Shown piece by piece: positions 9,952-22,087 of a DNA stretch of 64,000 bases; the stretch's first letter is position 1; each line of letters opens with the position of its first letter. Made by a program: the position numbers and the translations under genes. The DNA is from JAGTVG01 sp942491935 (GTDB lineage Bacteria; Bacteroidota; Bacteroidia; Cytophagales; Cyclobacteriaceae): NCBI GenBank assembly GCA_942491935.1, contig CALOCZ010000064.1, forward strand, positions 186,001 to 250,000, given 5' to 3'. Under the pieces are notes generated by a model. It saw only the letters and a program-made list of their open reading frames with translations, was not told the DNA's origin and searched no databases.

Positions 9952-11169
9952 TCATGGTCTAATTCTAAGGGCTACTACTCCATGAGCAGGCACTTCATCA
10001 GAGTATTGATCTGTAAATTCCCCTATATCTTCCTTTTTCCATAAATCCCTGACTTCAGCTTTTAAATTGCCCGGATATCCTATTTCGATCCATTTAACTG
10101 ACATTTGTGTGACAGATTCGCTTCTATTGAACAAAACAACTGCACGTGATCCGTCACTGAGCTGCTTCACCCAAACTTCCTGATCTCCTTCATCTCTTAT
10201 TTTACTACCCTGTTTACCCAAAGGATCCTGGTTGATGTCGATCATCTCTTTATTAGTTATAATCGCATAGATTTCAGGTGTCAGTTCGCGTATATCATTC
10301 CCAAGCATCAACGGGGCAGAAAGGATACACCACAGGCTGAAATGTGCTTTGTTTTCATCAAGTGTCAGTTCGCCGTTACCAACTTCCAGCATATCCGGAT
10401 CATTCCAATGGCCTGGTCCTGCATAGGATTCGAGTCCTACCTGCTGGTCGAGAATTTTAGTAAATCCCATAAAATTTTCGATCACTTTCCCTTTACTTAC
10501 GGCTCTTTGCCCGCAATCCCAACAGGGGCGAATATCATAGGTAGTTCTCCATAAATGGCCAATGCCTTTGCCCCATTTCCAGGGTTCCTGGGAACCCCAT
10601 TCACAGATACTGAAAACGATAGGCCGCCCGGCAGACTCCAAAGCATTTCTCATGAGTTGATAGCTATCCGGGGCACTTTGATTCCCGGTAAAGCACCAAT
10701 CATATTTCAGGTAATCAATACCCCAGGCAGCATATTGTCGTGCATCCTGGTATTCATGACCGAGGCTACCCGGGAATTCACCACAGGTTTTTGTTCCCGC
10801 ATCTGAATATATACCTATCTTTAATCCTTTAGAATGAATATAATCTGCTAACGATTTTATTCCCGAAGGGAATTTCTCGGGATCTACTATGATGTTACCT
10901 TCCTGATCTCTTGAAATCTGCCAGCCATCATCGATTACAATAAACTCATACCCTGCATCTATAAATCCCTTTTCAACAAATACGTCAGCTATCCCTTTTA
11001 CAACTTCCTCATTGATTTCAAGACGAAATGTATTCCAGCTATTCCAGCCCATTGGTGGTGTTTGTGCAAGATCATCCCAACCATCCTGAGCTTTTAAATT
11101 AAACGCAAAAACTGTTATTATCAGAAATCCATATATTCCCTTATTCAATTTCTTATTGAAAGTTCTCAT
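9952..11169 (-). CDS. GH27 alpha-galactosidase, secreted
   Basis: This 405-residue protein has a Sec signal peptide (to about residue 27) followed directly by the GH27 barrel. PPMGWNSWNTF at 38-48 and VIDDGWQ at 78-84 are the substrate-binding strands. The nucleophile is D157 in YLKYDWC. The acid/base is probably D212 in WRTTYDI. NDPDMLEVGNG follows at 256-266. A C-terminal beta domain ends at the stop. The retaining mechanism releases terminal alpha-galactose from oligosaccharides or galactans (some family members act on alpha-N-acetylgalactosamine). It is intact and lies next to a GH36-like gene on the same strand, suggesting a shared alpha-galactoside substrate. Confidence 0.92.
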   Translation of the reverse strand: MRTFNKKLNKGIYGFLIITVFAFNLKAQDGWDDLAQTPPMGWNSWNTFRLEINEEVVKGIADVFVEKGFIDAGYEFIVIDDGWQISRDQEGNIIVDPEKFPSGIKSLADYIHSKGLKIGIYSDAGTKTCGEFPGSLGHEYQDARQYAAWGIDYLKYDWCFTGNQSAPDSYQLMRNALESAGRPIVFSICEWGSQEPWKWGKGIGHLWRTTYDIRPCWDCGQRAVSKGKVIENFMGFTKILDQQVGLESYAGPGHWNDPDMLEVGNGELTLDENKAHFSLWCILSAPLMLGNDIRELTPEIYAIITNKEMIDINQDPLGKQGSKIRDEGDQEVWVKQLSDGSRAVVLFNRSESVTQMSVKWIEIGYPGNLKAEVRDLWKKEDIGEFTDQYSDEVPAHGVVALRIRP

Positions 11170-11236
11170 TGCATGTTTTTATGTTAATAATTATAATCCT
11201 TCAATTTATTGGTTCTCTATTTAATTGAAGAAATAC

Positions 11237-13391
11237 CTAGTTCATTTTTTTGATCTCAAACAATTTACCCTGGTACTTTTTTTCCATAATGACTTCAAAA
11301 CCTTCATTTTTCAACTGATCGCCTGTCATTTCAATAAGAATTTTGCCGTCAATAGCATCCATCACCGCATATTTATTTTCCAGATATCAGCCAATCGATT
11401 GTTACCAGCCTGCTTTTTTCAACAGCTCCCTGCCTGAATACTCCTATTATACCACCTTCCTGAGTATCCGTATTTATTCTTGCCCAGCCATCCCAGTGCC
11501 CTTCCGTTGGTTCTCCGAAGCAGGCCAAATCCTGCCGGAAAACCATATAATTATATCTATCCTGCATTTTTCTTAGCCAGTTTGACCATGATTTTAACAT
11601 ATTCCTATCATCGGGAGAAAGTTTTCTTGGATCGCCTAGCATGATAGGTAAGGTACCCACCGTTGACAAAAAATCAAATTCCAGATCTTTACTATCCAGT
11701 CTCAAATTACCAATAACGCATGCTCCGGCTGGGATAACAGGTGTCCTCCACCAAGCCATATTTCTAACCCTTAGCGCTCCCCTTGGTGACGGGCTTTCAA
11801 AATTTGAGAGCCAGTCTCCTTCCGCGTGTTTTACTGTCGCATAATCAATAAGCTGAAGCTTGCCTACCGTTTCAAAAGTGCAGTCTATAAACAAATCGGG
11901 TGCATCCTTATGCAAATCATCGAACATTTTTAATAATCTCCGATAATTATTCAGATAAGATTCGTTTACACCATTGTGATACGGATGGTCAGTAGCATAG
12001 CACCCGCTTCTTTCGGGGTCGACAACATAAGCGCTGGTAACGATAGCAAAATCAAGTTTAGCGTATTCCAAACCATGATCTTTAACTAATCCAATTAGTT
12101 TTGACTTGATATAATCCGGCCAATCCGTTGAGAAACATGAGGTACGCAATCCAGCATCCCAGTCACCGTGAAGGTTCGCTAAATTTCCATCCTTATCTCT
12201 CACGAACCATTCATTATGTTCGGTATACACCCTGGCATACTCATGGGCAGAACCAATACTCATCCACAACCCAGGCTTCATCCCTTTATCTTTTATGTAT
12301 TGAAATACGGGTGAAAGGCCATTTGGAAATTTAGTTTCATTTATTAACCAGTCACCTACAGGGCCTCCTCTATCTTTTCCCTCAGTATAATTTCTTTGCC
12401 AGCCGTCATCTATAACAAACTCTTCAATCCCGCATTCTGAAGCTGCATCAGTCAAATCTTTAATTAATTGCTCATTAATATCATGTCTGAAAGGATTCCA
12501 GGTATTATATACGAAAACCGGTTTGGTTTCAATCTCCATAAGACGGATGCCCATATGATTTCTGGTAAAATCATTAACAGTGCTATTGATCACATTAGAG
12601 GCATCCGGAGAATTAACATAGGTAGCTATAAATACTTCAGGGCTTGTCCACTCTTCGTTTGGCAATATCCATTTTCGAAAACCAAAATCCTGGTCTTTAT
12701 GTGTTAATCCAATGCTTATGTCATTATAAACAGTATGATACGCTGTTCGTTTTGTTACGCCGGGGGCTTCATTTCCCAGAGCAATTCCTTTTTGTCCAAG
12801 ATAATCATGCAGAACGACCAGGGGATCGTCCCAATCACCAATATATGTGCCCAGGTGCTTTTGACGTGCATAATTACTGAATACCCACGAATGAGTATCC
12901 CCCCAACTAACAATGAGATTTTCAATATCCAGCGACTCCAATTTAAAATCTATGTCGCCTACATTTCTGAAGGTCAGATATTTTCTAATTACTGGCAGGT
13001 TAGGATATAGAATATATGTGATATCGATCTCTAATTTGCTTAACTTTCCCGTTCCCCTTAATTTAACCGTTACTCCCTTCCCTTCCGTATCATCACTTGC
13101 CTCTTCATGGGCCACATACTCCCACTTATCTTGTCCGGAATATGGAATTTCATCTATTTCGAAACTGAATTCCCTGGAAACTTCAGGTGAAATAAAATTT
13201 ATTTCATTATTTCCATGAAAGATCGACTTTGTTTCAATAGTCTGATCCTCTTTATCCAATTCTATTGTCCGTTTGATTGCTCCGTTATCTAGGATCAGTT
13301 CATCCATTTGCCATGTATAATTGGTCTGCGAACAACCCGGTCCTAATGGCATTAAAATTAGAGAAGAAAGCATTATTATTAAAGGCTTCAT
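11237..13391 (-). CDS. GH36-like alpha-galactosidase/melibiase lipoprotein with 3' frameshift
   Basis: I place the start at 13391 (MKPLIIMLSSLILMPLGPGC), a clear lipoprotein signal; the longer reading frame opens with a TTG. An N-terminal beta-sandwich is followed by the barrel with FVIDDGWQ, KPGLWMS and the likely nucleophile Asp in YAKLDFAI. The second catalytic Asp is probably in LQLIDYATV. The uninterrupted frame stops at 11373, but in the next frame coding continues as NKYAVMDAIDGKIL through GKLFEIKKMN to a TAG at 11237-11239. That is the expected C-terminal beta domain. One base near 11375-11390 is therefore inserted or lost. Total length would be about 718 residues, normal for the family. 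Confidence 0.82.
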
Positions 13392-13486
13392 GTTTGAGCT
13401 ATTTTTGAGATATATCATAATTAGATTGTGTTGCAACTTGTCTTAGAATTCCGAACAATCACTTCATTCTAAGATACAGCGTGAAT

Positions 13487-15749
13487 TTAAGGCTTCATAT
13501 TCAATTCATTTAATAAATCTCCAATTTTGATCCTATATTGGATAAGGGATTGCGGATCTTTATTATAGTTCACCGGTCCGGACACCAGGGATTCAGGGAG
13601 TGATAACAATTGTCTTGCTTCCTTTATATGTTTTTTATTTATCCCACTATTATTATTAACCGCCTTTTCCAATAAAATCAAATATTCATAGTCTTCAATA
13701 CCATCGCGTATATTTTCCAGTCTCAAACATGGAATAGGTCCTTCCAAGTATTTTTTAGAATGGTCGTTTGGGTCCCTGTTGGGAGGATAAAGAAAGCGAC
13801 CATCTCCATTCCCCCATCCGTTTTGTTTTCCATAAGGCAAACCATACCCTGTAGTATAGGCCATCGGGTCATCCCAGGGATTCTGCAGATAATTTTCAGG
13901 CGATGCTGTCCGGGAATTCCAGTAATTAGCCGACCACACCAGAATACCTTTCATTTGAAATTTATAAGATAACCAGAGCCACATGCGCATGTTGATGGCG
14001 TCATGGTCAATAAAGAGGCTTAGATACGGAGCTTTAGGGCAACAACACACGTATGACCAGAATTCTCTACCTTGAGCCACTAGATCTTTGATTATATCCG
14101 GATCAAGCTGACCAATAACCGTACAACTGATCTCGCTGACATCCATAATATCCGGACCGGGTTGATGTTCTGTAATAAACCGGGTTATTTTCGGGGCCGA
14201 ACGATGGATGATCTCCATTCCCTCACGCACAAAAGGATAGTTCTCCGTATTTGGTTCGTCAAACCAGTAAACATAGTCCTTACCTAACCAACCTTTTTCT
14301 TCGAGATGGTCCTGTACGATGGACAGGTATTCTTTCATCAAATAATCATATTCTTCTGTTCCCTGAGCAAATCCATTGAATACGCCTCGTCTCTGTACAT
14401 AGAAGCTGCCTGAAGGCAATCCTTCCAACGGCAAATGATAGGCATTAAATCCAAGATCGTCCAGGTACTTCTGGCCTGCTTTGTCGAACTCTGTAAAATC
14501 TACATTAATATCAAGGTCTTCAGGATCCACTTCAAAATCACCCTGCTCAACAAGATTTTTTCCATCTCCAGAGCTGAAAAAGGACACATTATCAAACCAT
14601 GCAAAACCAGTCTCTCTGCCGGTTATTTCGCGGAATACCGGGAACAGATGTATGGATACATATTTGATCTCTTTTCTCAATGGCCTTATATTTAATGTAT
14701 CCTTACCCCAGGCATCGTTGCCTACGAATTCATCTAGCCTGTTCTCAAACAACATTAGCTCCTTATCGGAATCATAGCATTTCAGCAATACGCAATATTT
14801 CTGTTGAGGGAGTTCAGTTTTGATATACCAGGTGAGCAAATAGGATTCATCGGCATCAACCGGGATCAACGCATTGGTATATGCTTCACTCCCTGATTCA
14901 ATATTGTCATCTATTATCTTGAGTGATTTCTTCCCTTCGAATGAAGTCTCATCCGTGACGAGACCTCCCGTCCAGTTTAATCCCTGAACAATAACTTTCA
15001 TAGGATACAGGGAAAACGGATTGGTAGGGCCTATTTTATAATCACTAAACATATTATAGTATTTATCTGTCACCTCCAGAAGTTCTTCCTCTGATTCAAG
15101 ATTATGGTATTGTCTTATCCCTTCAGTCCCAATACCAAAAGCAGATCGAACCATGGGTTCTTCAGGTAATTGAAAATTCCAAATATGGACTGAAACGGGT
15201 ATGTTTTTCTCCCAACCATCCGCATTCAGATCGATTGAGCCAGTATAATTTCCTGGAACCGTATTAACGGGGATTTTAACTGTAATATAAAATGGATGGT
15301 TTATATTTTTTTCAAGATCAGTGGATTCCTGGAAAAAAGGTAATGGATCCGGGTACCATCCCGGCTTACCATAGTCGTCTGTAGGCCGGGTTACTTGCAC
15401 AAATTCAACCTGTCGCACAGTAAATTGCCCAGCTGAAATAACATCCCCAGACTTCGACTTGAAATCATTTGTGGTTATTGTCATATTACGAAGAGTTTCG
15501 TGTGGAAATAAAACCACCTGTATTGACTCATATTCGTTTGAAGCAGCAAAAAGCTGTACCTCATTAATTTTGCCATCCGGGACAGGATCTTGTTGCATTA
15601 TTTTATATGACCCCTTCAGCCCACCAGACAGAACATTTCTCATCATTACCAAGGCTATACCCATAATCTGCACAAAATGTGCTATTTCCGTGCAATAAAA
15701 ACATTATGATTAAGCCTGATATAGCAGGATTTAAAAAATTACCTTTCAT
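13487..15749 (-). CDS. DUF4091 protein with inserted carbohydrate-binding-like domain; frameshift at signal peptide
   Basis: The uninterrupted frame (to 15673) lacks an export signal. In another frame an ATG at 15747-15749 gives MKGNFLNPAISGLIIMFLL, a signal peptide, running into SVWWAEG. The natural continuation YKIMQQDPVPDG follows in the main frame. One extra base in the CCCC run at 15611-15614 (plus strand) explains the shift. The mature protein has the DUF4091 N-terminal region (NEYESIQVVL). An inserted jelly-roll-like segment with GLVTDETSFEGKKSLKI looks like a carbohydrate-binding module. The barrel contains YVYWFDEPNTENY, with an Asp-Glu pair that may be catalytic. LRLENIRDGIEDYEYL closes the family signature. 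Full length is about 754 residues. Confidence 0.8.
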
Positions 15750-15781
15750 GATATTGAGTTTAATTTACAAATTGAATGCAT

Positions 15782-17285
15782 TTATTTCTTTACTAAAATT
15801 TCTCCCATGGGATACCAACCATCTTCATTTATCCCACTTATGGCCAATTTTACCTTTGGTTCATGCGTGTTTTGGGATACAATAGCCAATTCCAGGCTAT
15901 ATTTCCCCTCTGGCATATCAATCGGTAGAAAGATATTGTCGTCATATATGATGTCACCAGGCAACCATTGAAGAATATTTGCATCTGTTATAAACACTTC
16001 TGTTCTTGTTTCATTCTTTAATCGTAAGGCTAATTTGAAACTTTTATATATTGGAGCAACTCCTTTATTTTCCCACCATGTTGTAAATGCTAACCTTCCC
16101 AGTGGTTTTACTACTTCCGGATAGGTAAATTTTCTTAATACAAAACGATATCCCATTTTCTTCAACCATTCGTCAACCAGAGGTTGCCATTTCTCAGGTA
16201 CAGGCGAACTCTTTGCATTGAAGGAAGAAATATGCCATTTAAGGGCCTGATCAAAGATATACCTTACATTTTCTTCGGTATAATTCTGTTTTTCCTTCCA
16301 TCTTAAAAAAGTGCCACAGATCTCCATCGTAACAGGGGCCTTTTTCCAGGCTTCACTCATCCCGCTTTTTATAATATCCTGGGGATATACATCGGTCATA
16401 TGATTCCAGCCCCATTCAGGCCAGAAGTCCATATCTCCCAGGACAATCAAGTCTCCATCCCAAATGACGCATTTGTAGACCAGCACCATTATTACGCCCA
16501 TCCGGCCAATAAGCAGCTATTGGCAATCCTTTAACCAAAACTCCAGGATCAGGGGCATCGCCGTTTAATGGCTGAAAAATCAAATGTGTTTTTTTGAAAT
16601 TATCCAGATATGCATTTATCAGACCAAACCGGGTCTTATCAGTTAGCAAATGACCGCCATCGCCCTCACCCCAATAACCAATGAAGGAGATATCCACAGC
16701 CTCAAGATCAGGGTGACCATCATAACGTTCCCCTATAGCTTTGATCATACCCCCAAAATACTGAACATATCTGGGGTCTTCAGGATCAACCCGCCAATGT
16801 TTCCCAGATCCAGTATTTTTATCCGGGCCTACCATTTCCCTGTACCATGTCGGAACATCTTTATCATCGCTTGCTTCATAGGGGGATATGCGAAGCATCA
16901 ATGTCTGTCCTCTTTCAGCAGCGGTTCTAAGGGCTTTGTCAATCAGCGGCCAGTTATAAACACCTGGTTCCGGTTCAATAAATCTCCAGTTAATACGGTG
17001 ATAGGCTATAGTCGTTTGAGGATAATTTATATTGGTCAGGTCTCCGTCGAAATCCTGGTATACAATTGGCAATCCTTCCGTCCATCCCTGTCCAGGGTTT
17101 AAAGTATCCCCATTGAACCTTTGAAAGGTCATAAATCCGATACCCGGATTCAATAGTACGTCCTGGATTTCCAAGGGGCGTACGTTTATGATTTTATCCA
17201 CCTCCTGTGCAATAACATTCACAGAAATTACTGCAATTAACAGTACAGAAAAGGAAAGTCGCTCTTTCTCGAATATTTTTTTCAT
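15782..17285 (-). pseudogene. DUF4874/DUF4832 glycan-associated protein, frameshifted in the middle
   Basis: The start at 17285 (MKKIFEKERLSFSVLL) gives a signal peptide ending in IAQ. The first frame (to 16416) carries the TIM-barrel-like DUF4874 part: LLNPGIGFMTFQRF, YHRINWRFIEPEPGVYNW and a GYWGEGDG strand. The second frame (16501-15782) carries DUF4832, with the beta-sandwich LAFTTWWENKGVAPIYK and VFITDANILQWLPGD. The frames meet where GWRLDC should run into LGDMDFWPEWGWNHM, and one surplus C near 16436-16441 splits the gene. Repaired length is about 500 residues, as in the intact relative at 55760. The activity of these domains is unknown; they resemble GH-clan barrels. Confidence 0.8.
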
Positions 17286-17396
17286 ATTGTTAAATAAGGT
17301 CAAAATTTTATTCTGCATATTTTTACTTTCTCTGTTACATACCTACTTTGCACCAAAATGATAGCAATCAAATTCAATGATTTTAATATAATAAAA

Positions 17397-18438
17397 TCAG
17401 GCACTCTTATTAGGCACGGTTTTATATTCTCGATTCAAGAAATCCCTTATATATTGAATGTTTTCCAGAGGCACATCCTTCATTAAAATCCCTGTACCTA
17501 TTAATAAATTGGTTTTATGGCCAATAATTTCATTTACTTTCCTCAAATGGTTCCCAAGTTGCACCAGGTTGCTCCTGGCTATCAGGTCAGGATCAATATT
17601 AATTCTAAAAGCAAGTTTGTATTTTTTTATTACTTTCTCCATCTCCCCAAGCGGAATATTATAGTCCAATAGCAATTGATTGGCTCCTGTTCCAGACAAG
17701 AATTCCAAAATTGGCAATGTGTTACCGCCCATAATCAATGGTCTGATCTCAACACCTTCATTCTGTAAAAAATTATAAATAATTTTGTGAAATGGGAAAA
17801 TCAAGATCCCTGTAAATCTCCGGTGAAACCAAAGGTGGTGATGCAAGTGAATCGAAAACCACAACATCCAGTTTCTTTTCCAAATACCCTCTTATATAAG
17901 TTAAAATAACTTCCGTACAATATTCAAGCAATCTAGTCACACCCTGAGGATTCAATATTGTATCCAGGATCAACTTTTCTTTATCATAAATACGACCTGC
18001 CAGAGAAAACGGACCACTGACAGCACCCCGAAAATATACCTCATCCTTAAATTGATCTTTCAATGTTTTTGTAATATCAATATATAAAGGCATTCGCCCT
18101 TTGAGTTCGGTAAATACAGGGAGTTTACCGATATCATCAAGGTGATAAATCAAAGGTTTTAAAACTTCCGGGAATATATTCGCTTTATCCCTCATAATCT
18201 TTGATCCCAAAGCTTCTGCTTCAACATTATAAATATCATATCCGCAGGTTACAATCTCCGAATTCAGAGCTCGAATCTCTTTTTTAACGGCATTGATAAA
18301 TTCATCTTTATCCTGACCAAATTCATGCACCTGTGCGTTTGAAAAATTTACTTTATAATCATAAATCGCAGGACAAAAAACAGGAATATCATAGTTACTG
18401 CAATTTATGGTATTTATAAATTTTTTTCGGGGTGGCAT
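17397..18438 (-). pseudogene. Uroporphyrinogen-decarboxylase-family protein, frameshifted
   Basis: The N-terminal frame (18438-17773) has FCPAIYDYKVNFS, FRGAVSGPFSLAG and DVVVFDSLASPPLVSPEIYRDL. The C-terminal frame (17397 to about 17805) has IFPFHKIIYNFLQ, EGVEIRPLIMGGNT and LRINID-type barrel strands. The two join with a single base change near 17797-17803, giving about 345 residues, normal for the family. It lacks the HSCG motif of the 5856 paralogue, having IMGGNT at the equivalent place, so its chemistry may differ. It is the last gene of the minus-strand block before the divergent esterase at 18568. Confidence 0.78.
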
Positions 18439-18567
18439 AGTAGTATGAAAACAGAAAAAATAATACTGATATTTTCATTTAAAAATTTCACATCATTATG
18501 AAATTTGATAAATAAATAAGATATTAAAAGTATATACATAATTTATAATAAGCAAATATAAGTTATA

Positions 18568-20562
18568 ATGAAAAATTATTTAGTATTCCTATGCGGATCC
18601 TTACTTTTCTTTATGATATTAAACCAATCGGATGCACAAATTCGGAAAGTTAACACAGTTACAATCATTGACACTGTACATTTCAGCCAGGTATTCAATG
18701 AAGAACGGAACTACAGGATTTTTCTCCCACCGGATTATTATAATGATTCTGAAAAACGTTATCCAGTGATCTATTATTTTCATGGGTATGGCGGGCGTTA
18801 CAACGGTCCGGCTAATGGAATTCAATCTCAATCAGCTGAATCGCGCTACTATGATGAATTTAATGGTAATTTTGACAGATGTGGTCGCGATACACTGGAC
18901 AATTTTGCTGAGTATGTCCGTACGCATGACGTGATCATTGCAAAATGGGATGGATTTGTAAAAGACCAGTATCCACGCCCTTATGATGTTGGACCTGTAA
19001 AGGATAACCTCCAATTTGCACTTTATTTCCCTGAATTCATCCGGGCTATTGATAACAACTATCGTACAATAGCCTCGCGGCAGGGACGCGCTGTTTCAGG
19101 ATTAAGCATGGGTGGATTTATGTCCTTATTTATTGCATCAAAATATCCTCATTTAATTAGTAGTGCATCTTTTTTCAATCCAGCTGTTGGCTTTGCAATT
19201 GGGCCAAAGGAATTGCAGATCTATACACCTTTTGATGAAATGGGCAGAAGCTACATTGGATTACCCATTCGTATGCATGTAGGTATGAGAGATTTTCTTA
19301 GACAACATGACCGCGACGCCTACAATAATTTCAACAATCTTGAACTCTTTTTCGAAAGTTGGCACTATGGGATCAACTATTTCAATGGTTTCCACTATGT
19401 TGTAAATGTGGAAGGTCAATTTGACTTTCACTTGAAGCATTTCAATCTTCCAGCAACCCCTCCCCCTTTATGGTACCACCTAGATGTTTATCCAGATTTC
19501 GAAATATGGGGATATCAGTTTGAAAGCGACCGAAAAATTCAGGGATATACGGTGATTGATGAAGCTGGGAAACAGGGGATGAAAATCACGACAAAACGCT
19601 GGCTACCTGATGGTCCCTCAATTCCTGAGACTAAAATAACTGTGGTCACAGATGCATTGTATGAATCGAACACTGAATACCATCTGATTTCAATGAGTCT
19701 TGATGATTTACAGATCCATCAAAAAGAGACATCAAGTGATCCGGAAGGGAGGATCCAGTTTCAGGTAAGTGGGACTCCAACAGATATTGGGATCTATCGC
19801 GATGGAGATCCCGGGTTTATTTCCGTACCTGATTATCGACTGGATACAAGTTTCCCGAGGGCCTGGGAGGAGATTAAATTTACACCTGTTCTATTTAATA
19901 AGGGAGGTGAAGTTGTTGACTTTGTTGAAGCAAAGCTTTTTAGCTTAGATCAGGATCTTGAGATAATTGAGCCTGCTTCTGGCAACGGATCAATAAAACC
20001 AGGAGAAATATCTGATAAAGCCACTTTTAAAATTCGTGCCCGTTCGAAGGACCTTGATAGGGCAAGCCTTAAATTAATCCTGAAATATAATGACCGTGAG
20101 GACAGGTTTTTACTTGATGTTCCTTTTTATAGTTCAGAAAAGGTTCTGGAAGATTTTGAAATTGCCGATGGTCGAAGCTTTACAATGGATTCGGGTGAGG
20201 AAATCCGGTTTGGAGAAGGCAATGGAGACGGGATAGCAAACCCCGGGGAGCGAATAAGTGTTCTTACTCAATCTGATTTGCGTGATGATTGCTGGTATGG
20301 AGTAAAATTATATTCTGATGATACAAATATTGACAAATCAAAGGAAAACCAAATATGGAGTTTACGTGATACGTATATTGGGAACATGCGGCCAACATCA
20401 GAGGTCTATATTCGTCCGGATTGCCCGGAAGGACATGAAATCGAATTTCAAGGCAGGTATGATTTCCAGAAGCGTGGTAATCCTGCCGGTAATTTTCAGG
20501 CATCCCAATCCTTTGTTCATGAAACGCACCGGGTTAATTTCCAAGTGATGGTAAGCAAATAA
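18568..20562 (+). CDS. Secreted esterase (CE1-like alpha/beta hydrolase) with long C-terminal region
   Basis: This 664-residue protein has a Sec signal peptide (to about residue 23, SDAQ). The esterase domain spans about 30-300, with PVIYYFHGYGG (oxyanion loop) and the nucleophile S180 in SGLSMGG. A long beta-rich region follows, with a repeated NGDGIANPGE element near residue 550 and a WHY/NGFHYVV segment that may hold the catalytic His. The closest module is the feruloyl/acetyl-esterase-type Esterase family. A second copy at 51694-53986 has the same order and the same NGDGIANPGE motif but is frameshifted. The gene starts a plus-strand unit with a DegT aminotransferase and an SSS transporter. 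Probable role: de-esterifying an extracellular glycan. Confidence 0.85.
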   Translation: MKNYLVFLCGSLLFFMILNQSDAQIRKVNTVTIIDTVHFSQVFNEERNYRIFLPPDYYNDSEKRYPVIYYFHGYGGRYNGPANGIQSQSAESRYYDEFNGNFDRCGRDTLDNFAEYVRTHDVIIAKWDGFVKDQYPRPYDVGPVKDNLQFALYFPEFIRAIDNNYRTIASRQGRAVSGLSMGGFMSLFIASKYPHLISSASFFNPAVGFAIGPKELQIYTPFDEMGRSYIGLPIRMHVGMRDFLRQHDRDAYNNFNNLELFFESWHYGINYFNGFHYVVNVEGQFDFHLKHFNLPATPPPLWYHLDVYPDFEIWGYQFESDRKIQGYTVIDEAGKQGMKITTKRWLPDGPSIPETKITVVTDALYESNTEYHLISMSLDDLQIHQKETSSDPEGRIQFQVSGTPTDIGIYRDGDPGFISVPDYRLDTSFPRAWEEIKFTPVLFNKGGEVVDFVEAKLFSLDQDLEIIEPASGNGSIKPGEISDKATFKIRARSKDLDRASLKLILKYNDREDRFLLDVPFYSSEKVLEDFEIADGRSFTMDSGEEIRFGEGNGDGIANPGERISVLTQSDLRDDCWYGVKLYSDDTNIDKSKENQIWSLRDTYIGNMRPTSEVYIRPDCPEGHEIEFQGRYDFQKRGNPAGNFQASQSFVHETHRVNFQVMVSK

Positions 20563-20594
20563 GAATAACAAGTGTTGTATAAAGGATTTTTCAC

Positions 20595-20619
20595 GGAATA
20601 GTTGACCATGTACTATTCC
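20595..20619. repeat. Inverted repeat between esterase and DegT gene
   Basis: GGAATAGT at 20595-20602 is the exact reverse complement of ACTATTCC at 20612-20619, with a 9-nt loop. No U-run follows, so a classical intrinsic terminator is not shown. It could attenuate or separate the esterase mRNA from the DegT-SSS transcript, or be an operator. Confidence 0.4.
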
Positions 20620-20667
20620 ATATAAATAAAAGACTAATATATTAATGAGAACGAAAATATAAAGATT

Positions 20668-21987
20668 ATGAAAACCGACAGCAAAAGTAAATCTGATTTC
20701 CGTTATGATACCGGAGAAGCTGTAGTGCCATGGGCCGCAATCGGAGAAAATCTAATACTCGAAGATATTTCTTCGATTATAGAATTCTTAATTCCACAAG
20801 GAAAAAATAAAACCGCCTATGATCAGCAATTCGAAAAATTAATTGTCGAGCTAAACAAGTTGCTGGATTTAGGTCAGCAAACATCGAAACTGTCTCTTGG
20901 CAACAACGTAAAGAACCTTGAAAATGCTGTTAAAAAGTTTCTTAATGTTAAGCATGCCTGTTTTATCACAAATGCAACTGCCGGATTTGAAATTGGATTT
21001 AAATTTTCCGGTTTGAAACCAGGCGATGAGGTTATCGCTCCAGCTATTACTTTTCTTTCTACCATTACCTATCCTCTACAGATCGGTGCAAAGGTAGTTT
21101 TAGCTGATATTGATCCGCTAACATTAAACATTGATCCTGAAGATATAGCAAGGAAAATCACAAAAAAAACCAAAGCAATTATTCCTGTTCATATTGGCGG
21201 CTATCCATGCAATATGGAGGCCATCATGAGATTGGCGATGGAAAATGATCTGATGGTAGTAGAAGATGCTGCCCATGCTTTTGGAGGATTTTATAAGGGT
21301 AAAGCTATAGGAACCATAGGAGATTTCGGATCGTATAGCTTCCACGAAGTAAAAAACATCAATTCATTGGGAGAAGGTGGCATTGTAGTCACTAACAGTG
21401 AATATGGAGCTGATTTTGCAAAAAGCAGATTCGGAGGATTTGATATTGCCAACCCCATTGACAAATGGTTATATGACGTTGTTGCACTTAGAGGAAAAAG
21501 CGATTACTTTACCGTTGCCGGGAATCATTCTTCTACTGAGATCCAGGCAGTGGTTCTTTTAAATCAGCTAAAAAGACTTCCTGAAATTATAAAAGTAAGG
21601 AGAAAGGCTGCAGAATACCTTAACGAAAGGTTCAAGGAAGTTCCAGGTATCATTCCTTGTCCTATGGATACCGATGAAATTCAGGGAACATATCATCTTT
21701 ATCTTTTACAATTGAATCTTGATAAATTAAAAGGTAATATTCAGGATTTTAAACAGAAAATCACTAGCCGGGGTATAGTTCAAATTCCACATTTCGCTCC
21801 GCTTTATAGATTTTCCTATTTAAAGCAACTGGGATATGATACTGAAAGGATGAAGAAAACTTGCCCAAACGCTGAGAATGCATTTTTATCCAGGTTTACG
21901 CATTTACCCCTTTATCCTTTAACAAGTGATCAATTAAGATATATGGCCGATAACGTAATTGAATGTGTTAAGGAAATGCAAAAATAA
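20668..21987 (+). CDS. DegT/DnrJ/EryC1/StrS aminotransferase, long N-terminus
   Basis: This 439-residue PLP-dependent sugar aminotransferase family member has the PLP-lysine at K229 in SFHEVKN and the pyridine-binding Asp at D200 (VVEDAAHAFGG). SLGNNVKNLENAVKKF to NATAGFEIG near 76-110 is the typical cofactor phosphate region. About 70 residues precede the usual start of the fold, so the protein is longer than most members (about 370-400). The family transaminates keto-sugars or amino sugars or acts on cyclitols. In a catabolic context the reaction may run as deamination (inference). It is followed after 100 bp by the SSS symporter and is distinct from the second DegT at 31682. Confidence 0.85.
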   Translation: MKTDSKSKSDFRYDTGEAVVPWAAIGENLILEDISSIIEFLIPQGKNKTAYDQQFEKLIVELNKLLDLGQQTSKLSLGNNVKNLENAVKKFLNVKHACFITNATAGFEIGFKFSGLKPGDEVIAPAITFLSTITYPLQIGAKVVLADIDPLTLNIDPEDIARKITKKTKAIIPVHIGGYPCNMEAIMRLAMENDLMVVEDAAHAFGGFYKGKAIGTIGDFGSYSFHEVKNINSLGEGGIVVTNSEYGADFAKSRFGGFDIANPIDKWLYDVVALRGKSDYFTVAGNHSSTEIQAVVLLNQLKRLPEIIKVRRKAAEYLNERFKEVPGIIPCPMDTDEIQGTYHLYLLQLNLDKLKGNIQDFKQKITSRGIVQIPHFAPLYRFSYLKQLGYDTERMKKTCPNAENAFLSRFTHLPLYPLTSDQLRYMADNVIECVKEMQK

Positions 21988-22087
21988 TGTGCGATAAAAT
22001 TGAATATTGCAACTATCATCTTATATTGGGCTTGAAGCCTGTGGGAGCATTATAATTTAATAATTTATAGTCTATAATTGAAAGACC

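Noticed and set aside
12128..13218. Plus-strand open frames inside the GH36-like and DUF4091 genes.
   Set aside because: They are antisense shadows of well-supported minus-strand genes with no domain similarity and no plausible start context.
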